This document shows positions 57,412 to 64,000 of a stretch of DNA of 64,000 nt, piece by piece; within the stretch, counting starts at the first letter, position 1; the number at the start of each line of letters is the position of its first letter. The stretch spans positions 16,204 through 80,203 of the forward strand of contig CALJNC010000029.1 in assembly GCA_937981995.1 (NCBI GenBank), given 5' to 3'. The notes beneath the pieces were generated by a model. That model did no database searches, was not told the origin of the DNA, and saw nothing but the letters and a program-made list of their open reading frames with translations. Source of the stretch: an uncultured Chitinophagaceae bacterium (GTDB taxonomy: Bacteria > Bacteroidota > Bacteroidia > Chitinophagales > Chitinophagaceae). A program made the translations under genes and the position numbers.

Positions 57412-58686
57412 ATGAATATCCTTATTTTAGGTGGCGGAGGCAGAGAGCATGCAATAGCATGGAAACTTTCGCAAAGTAAAAATTGTGATTCCTTATTTAT
57501 AGCACCAGGTAATGCTGGTACGGCAAGCTTAGGCCAAAATATAGCTTTGGATATAAATAAGTTTGAATCAATAGAAACATTTTGCTTAGAGCAAGAAATT
57601 AATATGGTGGTTGTTGGCCCTGAGGATCCATTAGTAAATGGTATTCAGGATTATTTTCAATCAAAAGAAAACCTACAGGATATTGCAATCATTGGCCCTT
57701 CGGCAAAAGGTGCTCAATTAGAAGGCAGTAAGGCTTTTGCCAAACGCTTTATGGATAAATACAGTATTCCTACAGCTGGCTATAGAGAATTTACAATTGA
57801 AAATTTTAGAGATGGTCTAACTTATATAGAAAGACAAAACCCTCCTATTGTAATAAAAGCAGATGGGCTTGCGGCCGGTAAAGGAGTAATCATTGCACAA
57901 TCGCACGAAGAAGCAAAAGATGCTTTTACTGAAATGGTGCAAAACCAAAAATTTGGTACAGCAAGTAGCAAAGTAGTTATTGAACAATTTTTAGACGGTA
58001 TCGAAATGTCTGTTTTTGCTTTAACAGACGGTACAAACTATTGCCTACTACCTAATGCCAAAGACTATAAAAGAATTGGCGAAGGCGACAAAGGCTTAAA
58101 TACAGGAGGGATGGGAGCACTATCCCCTGTGCCATTTGCGGATGATACTTTTATGAAAAAAGTAGAAGATAAAATTGTAAAACCTACCATTAAAGGAATT
58201 TCTGAAGAAAGTTTTGAATATGTGGGTTTTGTTTTTATAGGTCTTATAAAAGTAAATGACGAACCGTATGTAATAGAATATAATTGCAGATTAGGGGATC
58301 CTGAAACCGAGGTAATTCTACCGAGGCTAGACTCCGACTTAGTAGAGTTATTCTCACTTGCCTCAAAAAAGAAAATTGCAGATGCTCACGTTAAAATTAA
58401 AGATGAACATTGTGCAACCGTAATTCTAGTATCGGGCGGCTATCCTGAATCTTATGAAAAAGGAAAGGCAATAAAAGGTTTAAAAGAAAAAACAGAATCA
58501 ATTATTTTTCATGCAGGCACTAAACTTGAAAATGAAGAAGTACTTACAAATGGTGGCCGAGTGGTTGCAATATCTTCATTTGGAAATAACTTATCAGAAT
58601 GCTTAGATCAAAGCTATTCCAGTATAGATAAACTATGCTTTGATAAAATGTACTTTAGGAAAGATATAGGCTATGAATTTGTGTAG
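57412..58686 (+). CDS. purD: Phosphoribosylamine-glycine ligase
   Basis: The 424-residue ATP-grasp enzyme performs the second step of purine synthesis, joining glycine to phosphoribosylamine. I start at ATG 57412 (MNILILGGGGREHAIAWKLSQ), the normal family start; an upstream ATG at 57373 would add 13 residues without similarity. Motifs: VVVGPEDPLVNGI, GSKAFAKRFMDKY, PIVIKADGLAAGKGVI, the NTGGMGALSP loop and EYNCRLGDPETEVILPRL, where metal-binding Glu and Asn lie. No other pur gene is near. It appears to be transcribed alone. Confidence 0.95.
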   Translation: MNILILGGGGREHAIAWKLSQSKNCDSLFIAPGNAGTASLGQNIALDINKFESIETFCLEQEINMVVVGPEDPLVNGIQDYFQSKENLQDIAIIGPSAKGAQLEGSKAFAKRFMDKYSIPTAGYREFTIENFRDGLTYIERQNPPIVIKADGLAAGKGVIIAQSHEEAKDAFTEMVQNQKFGTASSKVVIEQFLDGIEMSVFALTDGTNYCLLPNAKDYKRIGEGDKGLNTGGMGALSPVPFADDTFMKKVEDKIVKPTIKGISEESFEYVGFVFIGLIKVNDEPYVIEYNCRLGDPETEVILPRLDSDLVELFSLASKKKIADAHVKIKDEHCATVILVSGGYPESYEKGKAIKGLKEKTESIIFHAGTKLENEEVLTNGGRVVAISSFGNNLSECLDQSYSSIDKLCFDKMYFRKDIGYEFV

Positions 58687-58741
58687 CATAAAACCTTTAA
58701 CATTTTAGTTTTGAAAAAATGGTGAACTTTGAGGAGACACC

Positions 58742-59389
58742 ATGTTAGTGCGCATACTATATATTATAACTTTTTTAATCTTGAGCTTATCCTTTCAGCT
58801 TGGTGCTCAGACATATAAGCATGGTAAAATCATACAAAGTGCTGTAATAATAGATAATGATACTTTAGGCCATACATACCTACCGCCTGTTACTGTTCTA
58901 AATCCAATATTGCTTGCCATAAGTCCTAGGCAACGAAAAAATTATTATCGTCAAAGAAAAAAAAGACGTCGACGATACTCTAAACTAAAACGCAATGTAT
59001 ATAAGACATACCCCTATGCTATAATGGCTGGCTATATAATACATGATATTGATAGTGCCATGCTAACCATAAGATCAAAAGATGCACGGGCAATTTACAA
59101 GGCAAGTAAAGAAAAAGAACTAACAGATAAATACAAGGGCAAATTAGAAAATATGACAATGAGTCAAGGGAAAGTACTAGTGATACTTATAGCCCGACAA
59201 ACGGGCAAAGATTGCTACACTACAATTAAAGAACTTAAAGGTGGCTTTAATGCAAGAATGTATCAAACACTAGCAACCTTATTTTCTAATAACCTAAAAC
59301 GCAATTACGACCCTGAAGGAAAAGATGCTGCTATTGAACAAATCTGTAGGGAAATTGAAGCAAGTGGAAAATTTGTAAGGTCAAATTAG
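58742..59389 (+). CDS. DUF4294 family secreted protein
   Basis: The 215-residue protein has a signal peptide (to QLGAQ), a conserved IDNDTLGHTYLPPVTV segment and a very basic stretch (RQRKNYYRQRKKRRRRY, about residues 60-78). Then come VYKTYPYAIMAGYIIHDID and GKVLVILIARQTGKDCYTTIKEL, all typical of DUF4294, a Bacteroidota family of unknown function. GAGGAG lies 5 bases before the ATG, an unusually good Shine-Dalgarno for this phylum. It is followed by bshB1 16 bases later. Confidence 0.87.
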   Translation: MLVRILYIITFLILSLSFQLGAQTYKHGKIIQSAVIIDNDTLGHTYLPPVTVLNPILLAISPRQRKNYYRQRKKRRRRYSKLKRNVYKTYPYAIMAGYIIHDIDSAMLTIRSKDARAIYKASKEKELTDKYKGKLENMTMSQGKVLVILIARQTGKDCYTTIKELKGGFNARMYQTLATLFSNNLKRNYDPEGKDAAIEQICREIEASGKFVRSN

Positions 59390-59405
59390 GTAACTTTGAC
59401 TGCAT

Positions 59406-60128
59406 ATGAAAGTGGAGATACTTGCTATAGGCGCACACCCCGATGATGTAGAGTTAAGCTGTTCGGGTACATTATACAATCATAAACTATTAGGACAAAA
59501 AATTGCTATATGTGATTTAACGCAAGGTGAACTTGGCTCAAGAGGCACAGTAGAAACAAGATATACTGAAGCAGCTAAAGCAAATGAAATTTTAGAAGTA
59601 GATCACAGAGTAAATTTAAAAATGGCGGATGGCTTTTTTGAAAATAGTAAAGAAAATCAATTAAAGCTTATTGAAGTAATCAGAGACTTACAACCTAACA
59701 TTATATTGTCTAATGCTCCAAAAGATCGTCACCCGGATCATGGAAAGGGATGCAAACTAGTAAATGACGCTTGTTTTTTATCTGGCTTAAAAATGATTGA
59801 AACAGGACAAGAAGCTTGGAGGCCTAAACGAGTATTTAACTACATTCAAGATTATTATTTAGAACCCGATTTCATTATTGATATTAGTCAAAGCTTTGAT
59901 AAAAAAATGGAATCCATAATGGCTTATGGCACTCAATTTAAGGAGAAGGAAAATGACGACGGCGCAAAAACTTATATCTCCTCGGATAATTTTTTAGCAA
60001 GTATTGAGGCTCGGGCTAAATTATTTGGAAAAAGAATTGGTGTTGAATATGGCGAAGGATTCTTATTAAACAACAGCCACTTAGGACTTAGAAATTTAGA
60101 TGCTGTGGTACTTCCAGGTATTGCTTAA
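59406..60128 (+). CDS. bshB1: Bacillithiol biosynthesis deacetylase BshB1
   Basis: The 240-residue PIG-L family zinc hydrolase removes the acetyl group from GlcNAc-malate in bacillithiol synthesis. Motifs: GAHPDDVELSCSG (zinc His and Asp), DLTQGELGSRGTVETRY, SNAPKDRHPDHGKG (zinc His) and the late GKRIGVEYGEGFLL, which distinguishes BshB1 from other PIG-L proteins. It fits with the bacilliredoxin at 25782. A TAACTTTG box at 59391-59398 ends 8 bases before the ATG. Its stop overlaps that of the convergent transpeptidase gene by 4 bases. Confidence 0.93.
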   Translation: MKVEILAIGAHPDDVELSCSGTLYNHKLLGQKIAICDLTQGELGSRGTVETRYTEAAKANEILEVDHRVNLKMADGFFENSKENQLKLIEVIRDLQPNIILSNAPKDRHPDHGKGCKLVNDACFLSGLKMIETGQEAWRPKRVFNYIQDYYLEPDFIIDISQSFDKKMESIMAYGTQFKEKENDDGAKTYISSDNFLASIEARAKLFGKRIGVEYGEGFLLNNSHLGLRNLDAVVLPGIA

Positions 60129-60895
60129 AAAGTATAATTCCCTTCTTGATCATACATAGTAGGTGGAACTTTTTTAGTTGCCTCAAAGTAATCGTAGGCT
60201 CTTTTTAAGTTTACCCAAAATTTATGCTTTTCAGTTTCGTTTTTATACTCTCTACCTAAAAAGTTTAAACTCTTTTTATTAAAACGTACAGGGAAAATAT
60301 GAACAGGAATATACATTTGCCCTGCTGTACGAGCCTCTACACAAATAGAATAAATCTCTTCGATATATTCATTTGTCATAGGTAAACAACCTACTGTCAT
60401 ACAGCCCCCATGAATATAGATACCTCCACCTGGTTTATCTTGATTACTAAAAAAACGATCAGAATAATTAGGGTAATTTATTAATAGCGATAAGTGATAA
60501 TTAGAACGAGGATTAAAATCTTCTATAAAATAAAAACCTTCTGGCACCTGCCTATCTCCTTCCCATCGCTTTGGCCCTAATATCCCTGACAACGCACAAA
60601 CTTTATAAAGTTTAATTAGGGTAAAGGTATCCGTAATCTTATTTCGCGCATACAATTCTAATTCATTAGATCCTTTAAACGATCGTATATATATATTCTT
60701 ACTTGGATACTTAATCCCTTTCTTTTTAAAAGCTTGTCTTAATACATAATCCGAGTTACTATGTGCAGCACGTACACGTTGCATGGATAATTGAAAATTT
60801 TGAAATTGATTATCAGGATACTGAGGATCTAAGGGAGGCTGAGCGCTTACCATTAGTGGTAAAATCAGTACGAATAAAATAATCAAATTTTTCAT
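60125..60895 (-). CDS. L,D-transpeptidase (YkuD family)
   Basis: I start at ATG 60895, which gives a clean signal peptide (MKNLIILFVLILPLMVSAQ) and 256 residues; a start at 60916 would put seven residues before it. The YkuD core has IYIHGGCMTVGCLPM, with the catalytic His and the nucleophile Cys in GCLPM. Preceding GPKRWEGDRQVPEGFYFI is typical. Such enzymes crosslink peptidoglycan or attach proteins to it in the periplasm. A TATTTTTG box on the minus strand (60926-60919) is a plausible -7 element. The gene stands alone. Confidence 0.88.
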   Translation of the reverse strand: MKNLIILFVLILPLMVSAQPPLDPQYPDNQFQNFQLSMQRVRAAHSNSDYVLRQAFKKKGIKYPSKNIYIRSFKGSNELELYARNKITDTFTLIKLYKVCALSGILGPKRWEGDRQVPEGFYFIEDFNPRSNYHLSLLINYPNYSDRFFSNQDKPGGGIYIHGGCMTVGCLPMTNEYIEEIYSICVEARTAGQMYIPVHIFPVRFNKKSLNFLGREYKNETEKHKFWVNLKRAYDYFEATKKVPPTMYDQEGNYTF

Positions 60896-61089
60896 AAAAC
60901 AATTGATACTAGTCACCGCAAAAATAAGACCTTATTCTAGTCAATAAAAGTGATAATCGCTATGGTATCGTTAAAATCCACATAGCTATCTATTAATTAA
61001 TAATTTGTGGAAAACCATGGACTTTTACTATTTAAAAAGTCAATATTGTATAAGTACTAAACTCAATAATCAAAGCCTATATTTGTGTA

Positions 61090-62265
61090 ATGGAATTGGC
61101 GAATCGTCTTGAACGAATCAAAGAGCCGCAAACGATAAAAATGGCTAAAATGGCAAGGGCACTTGCCACAAAAGGTCATGATGTGATTAATTTAAGTTTA
61201 GGCGAGCCTGACTTTAATACACCCAATCATATTGTCGAAGCAGCAAAAAAAGCAATGGATGATGGCTTTACGAAGTACACACCTGTTGCAGGTATCCCAG
61301 AATTGCGTGAAGCAATTTGCAATAAATTAAAAAGAGATAATCAATTAGATTATGATAGAAAGCAAATCATTGTAAGCACTGGAGCTAAGCAGGCGTTGGC
61401 TAATGCTATATTATGTTTACTTAACCCTGGAGATGAAGCTTTAATCCCTACCCCTTTTTGGGTAACATATGCGGCCTTAGTTGATTTAGCCGAAGGAAGT
61501 AAAAAATATATTAAATCCAAAGCAAGTAACAAGTATAAAATAACGCCGGAAGAATTAGAAGAAGCCATTTCTGAAAAATCAAAACTATTTATATTTTCTT
61601 CACCTTGTAACCCAAGTGGCGCCGTTTACTCCAAGGAAGAGCTGGCAGGACTGGTAGAAGTATTTAAAAAATACCCCAATTGTAATATTATTTCAGATGA
61701 GATTTATGAATACATTAATTACAAAGGAGGGCATGAAAGTATTGCTCAATTTGAAGAAATTAAAGATCGGGTTATTGTAGTAAATGGATTTTCTAAAGGA
61801 TTTGCTATGACGGGTTGGAGATTGGGTTATTTAGCTGGTCCTGAAACTATCGTTCGAGCATGTGAGCGCATTCAAGGTCAATTTACTTCAGGTGCTAATG
61901 CTATTACACAAAAAGCTGCGGTTGCAGCTTTGAATAGTAGCTTAGACCCAACATACGCTATGCGCGAAGAATTTGAAAAAAGAAGAAATTTTGTTATTGA
62001 ATCTTTTGATGAAATAAATGGTATTGACCTAGCCCTACCCGATGGAGCGTTTTATGCATTTCCTGATGTTTCTGCTTTTTTTGGTAAAAATGGAATTAAT
62101 AACTCAGAAGATATGAGCATGCACATTTTAAACAATGCTCATGTAAGTACCGTATACGGGAGTGCTTTTGGAGATGAGAATGCAATTAGAATTTCCTATG
62201 CAGCTAGTATGGATACTTTAAAAGAAGCAATGCAACGAATAAAAAAACTACTACATGAGTCCTAA
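61090..62265 (+). CDS. Pyridoxal phosphate-dependent aminotransferase (aspartate aminotransferase family)
   Basis: The 391-residue class I enzyme begins with LANRLERIKEPQTIKMAKMARAL and has INLSLGEPDFNTP, STGAKQALANAILCLL (cofactor phosphate region), FSSPCNPSGAVYSKEEL, ISDEIYEYI and the Schiff-base Lys236 in NGFSKGFAMTGWRLGY. It probably transfers amino groups between aspartate and 2-oxoglutarate; aromatic or branched substrates are possible. A TATATTTG box at 61078-61085 ends only 4 bases before the ATG, so the transcript may be leaderless. It overlaps the next gene by 11 bases. Confidence 0.92.
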   Translation: MELANRLERIKEPQTIKMAKMARALATKGHDVINLSLGEPDFNTPNHIVEAAKKAMDDGFTKYTPVAGIPELREAICNKLKRDNQLDYDRKQIIVSTGAKQALANAILCLLNPGDEALIPTPFWVTYAALVDLAEGSKKYIKSKASNKYKITPEELEEAISEKSKLFIFSSPCNPSGAVYSKEELAGLVEVFKKYPNCNIISDEIYEYINYKGGHESIAQFEEIKDRVIVVNGFSKGFAMTGWRLGYLAGPETIVRACERIQGQFTSGANAITQKAAVAALNSSLDPTYAMREEFEKRRNFVIESFDEINGIDLALPDGAFYAFPDVSAFFGKNGINNSEDMSMHILNNAHVSTVYGSAFGDENAIRISYAASMDTLKEAMQRIKKLLHES

Positions 62266-62998
62266 TAAAGATGTAATAAAAACGGAAGCAGAAATTAATT
62301 TTCTAGAAGGTCCTCAAAGCCGCTGGCGCGATTTTCGATTTACGTTTAATGTAATGCGAGAATTCATAAAAGGGTTTAGAACCTTACACTTTTCTGGCCC
62401 ATGTATATGTATATACGGCTCAGCACGGTTTAAAGAAGACCATAAATACTATAAGCAAGCACAAGAGCTAGCAGGCCGAATAGCAAAACTAGGTTTTTCT
62501 ATCATGACCGGTGGAGGTCCTGGAATTATGGAGGCTGCTAACAGGGGCGCACGCGATGTTGGTGGACGCAGTATTGGTTGTAATATCGTTCTTCCCTTTG
62601 AGCAATCTGGCAACCCATATTTAGACAATTGGGTATCCATTAAGTATTTCTTTGTTAGAAAAACTTTACTTATTAAATACTCATACGCATTTGTTGTAAT
62701 GCCGGGTGGTTTTGGAACACTTGACGAGTTATTTGAATCCTTAACCTTGGTTCAAACAGGAAAATTAAAAGCTTTCCCTATTATAATTTTTGGAAAAGAG
62801 TTTTATAAAAGCGTTATGGATCATATAGACTCTATGAAAAAAGAAGGAACAATCTCTCCAGATGATTTAGATCTAATTCATTACACAGACGATATGGATG
62901 AAGTTGTACGTATTTGTGAAGGAGTAATCAAATCTCATAATTTAAAATACGAACGCAAAAAGTATTTTAAACTATTAGGCGAAAATAGAAATCATTAG
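62255..62998 (+). CDS. LOG family protein (TIGR00730, Rossmann fold)
   Basis: The 247-residue protein carries the LOG signature PGGFGTLDELFE (about residues 150-160) and TGGGPGIMEAANRGA. LOG proteins split nucleoside 5'-monophosphates into base and ribose 5-phosphate; the best-studied members release cytokinins. They are often mislabelled lysine decarboxylases. ATG 62255 lies inside the aminotransferase end, overlap 11 bases. ispD starts 2 bases after its stop. The three genes thus form one transcript. Confidence 0.9.
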   Translation: MSPNKDVIKTEAEINFLEGPQSRWRDFRFTFNVMREFIKGFRTLHFSGPCICIYGSARFKEDHKYYKQAQELAGRIAKLGFSIMTGGGPGIMEAANRGARDVGGRSIGCNIVLPFEQSGNPYLDNWVSIKYFFVRKTLLIKYSYAFVVMPGGFGTLDELFESLTLVQTGKLKAFPIIIFGKEFYKSVMDHIDSMKKEGTISPDDLDLIHYTDDMDEVVRICEGVIKSHNLKYERKKYFKLLGENRNH

Positions 62999-63000
62999 TA

Positions 63001-63708
63001 ATGAACAGTGCCATTATAGTAGCTGCAGGAGAAGGATTGCGTATGGGTGCTCCTATACCCAAGCAGTTTATTAAAATACATGGCAAAACGATTCTTGAAT
63101 ATACTCTTAATCAATTTGTACAATCAGACCTAATCGGAGAATACATCATTGTACTTTCAAAGGACTATTTAAACATAGGTAAGGATTTACAAGAAAAATA
63201 TGCTCGCTTAGAATTAAAAATTTGCCAAGGTGGCAAACAACGATTTGACTCAGTAAAAAATGCTTTAAAAGAATTAAATGAGAAAAGTGAAAACGTTTTC
63301 ATTCATGATGCAGTAAGACCATTTTTTACAACCGAATTAATGTTACGGTGCCTAAGCTCCTGCGAGGAAAAAGGAAGCGGCATACCAGCCACAAATATCA
63401 AAGACTCCTTAAGAATCATAAAGGATAGTATAGTTGATGGTAAAAAAATACAAGACGGAAGAAGCAATGCTATTAATAGAGATTTGTACAGAAGTGTTCA
63501 AACTCCACAAGTCTTTCAAACTAATAAATTGGTTGAAGCCTATAACGATCCTTTTTCAGATAAAATAGTACATACAGATGATGCTTCTGTTTATGAAGAG
63601 TTTGGCTATCAAGTATACTTAGTGGAAGGTGATTCATTAAACATTAAAATCACTACTCCTGAAGACCTTGACATAGCTAAAATTCGCTTAAGCGCTGCTA
63701 ACGCATAA
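63001..63708 (+). CDS. ispD: 2-C-methyl-D-erythritol 4-phosphate cytidylyltransferase
   Basis: The 235-residue enzyme is the third step of the MEP isoprenoid pathway. Motifs: SAIIVAAGEGLRMGAPIPKQF (nucleotide loop, Arg and Lys), FIHDAVRPFFTTELM, IKDSLRII, RSVQTPQVFQTNKLVEAY, and VHTDDASVYEEFGYQVYLVEGDSLNIKITTPEDL, of which the TDDAS and NIKITTPEDL parts are diagnostic. All agree with IspD. The gene ends with an 11-base overlap of the convergent PorU2-like gene. The pathway also supplies prenyl donors for the UbiA protein at 33976. Confidence 0.95.
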   Translation: MNSAIIVAAGEGLRMGAPIPKQFIKIHGKTILEYTLNQFVQSDLIGEYIIVLSKDYLNIGKDLQEKYARLELKICQGGKQRFDSVKNALKELNEKSENVFIHDAVRPFFTTELMLRCLSSCEEKGSGIPATNIKDSLRIIKDSIVDGKKIQDGRSNAINRDLYRSVQTPQVFQTNKLVEAYNDPFSDKIVHTDDASVYEEFGYQVYLVEGDSLNIKITTPEDLDIAKIRLSAANA

Positions 63709-64000
63709 TATACAACTTACCAAAGCCTTTCTTAGACCATGCAGCAGCTGCATCATTCTCAGCTTCGTCCATTTTCGAACCATTCAATCGTGTAATCACC
63801 CGGTATAAATACACACCATTACCAAGTAAATCACCATATTGATCATCTCCTTTCCAACGGAATTCAGTAATATTTCTACCGATATGAATATTACCAAGCT
63901 CAGCTTTAGAAATCTCTCTAACCATTTTACCTGTTACGCTATACACTTGTATTTTAAACTGCTCAGGAATTTCAGCACCTGTCAATGTAAATACAAATTG
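63698..64000 (-). CDS. porU2: C-terminal part of a probable PorU2-type T9SS protein, continues beyond window
   Basis: The frame is open to the window edge (it reads Q-F-V-F-T-L-T-G-A-E-I-P at the border), so about 100 residues are seen. They form a FlgD/Ig-like C-terminal domain: FKIQVYSVTGKMVREISK, LGNIHIGRNITEFRWKGDDQYG, NGVYLYRVI and KGFGKLYIMR. This ending closely resembles the large T9SS sortase-like proteins called PorU2 as I recall them; ordinary T9SS cargo is the alternative. It overlaps ispD by 11 bases at the 3' end. Confidence 0.7.
   Translation of the reverse strand, partial: QFVFTLTGAEIPEQFKIQVYSVTGKMVREISKAELGNIHIGRNITEFRWKGDDQYGDLLGNGVYLYRVITRLNGSKMDEAENDAAAAWSKKGFGKLYIMR

Noticed and set aside
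62255..62998. LOG-family gene as lysine decarboxylase
   Set aside because: PGGFGTLDE and GGGPGIMEA are LOG phosphoribohydrolase motifs; the decarboxylase label is a known misannotation.

Overview
The window is AT-rich, gene-dense bacterial chromosome from a member of the Bacteroidota, probably an environmental lineage near Chitinophagales, Saprospirales or Sphingobacteriales; the order is a guess. Evidence for the phylum: the gliding lipoprotein gene gldD; at least four proteins ending in type IX secretion (T9SS) sorting domains; a probable PorU2-type C-terminus at the right edge; a fused alpha/beta 2-oxoacid dehydrogenase E1; fused SecDF; BshB1 with a bacilliredoxin (bacillithiol metabolism); DUF3109, DUF4294 and DUF2490 families; and promoters of the Bacteroidota type TTTG-N19/20-TAnnTTTG. 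About 53 protein genes cover nearly everything. I saw no tRNA, rRNA, CRISPR array, insertion sequence or prophage.

Left part (1-24.7 kb): the 3' part of a large Asp-box (BNR/sortilin-like) T9SS cargo gene runs straight into gldD and a DUF3109 gene. A lone glycosyltransferase, a T9SS cargo protein with its own terminator and a DUF2130 coiled-coil protein lie on the minus strand. A tight plus-strand operon follows: DUF58 protein, membrane transglutaminase-like protein, MoxR ATPase, and a signal-peptide repeat protein that starts at TTG. Converging on it is a minus-strand run: rpsU (own promoter and terminator), Xer recombinase, PhnP-like metallo-hydrolase, alanine dehydrogenase, TerB-like protein. 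Then come a lipoprotein, riboflavin synthase, an FMN/Fe-S glutamate synthase-like protein and a large M16 peptidase.

Middle (24.7-41.5 kb): a transglutaminase-like gene has an in-frame TGA just after its apparent ATG. Next are bacilliredoxin, lgt and recF; a minus-strand coiled-coil membrane protein, miaA and a pRiA4b ORF-3-like gene; then a plus-strand run from 31.2 to 37.4 kb: branched-chain E1, LysE-type transporter, UbiA-type prenyltransferase, type III polyketide synthase, methyltransferase, DUF2490 outer-membrane protein. That run looks like an uncharacterised lipid or quinone pathway and is the most interesting metabolic lead. pyrG, a LamG T9SS protein, and a sirtuin with an uncharacterised partner follow.

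Right part (41.5-64 kb): two further giant Asp-box proteins flank a heptose operon (gmhA, a nucleotidyltransferase-like protein that has lost its signature residues, gmhB). Then come secDF with a strong terminator, a TonB-dependent receptor, DUF819 and AlkD-like genes, purD, DUF4294, bshB1, an L,D-transpeptidase, an aminotransferase, a LOG-family protein, ispD and the partial PorU2-like gene. Several convergent pairs overlap at their stop codons, and several genes must start at TTG or GTG.
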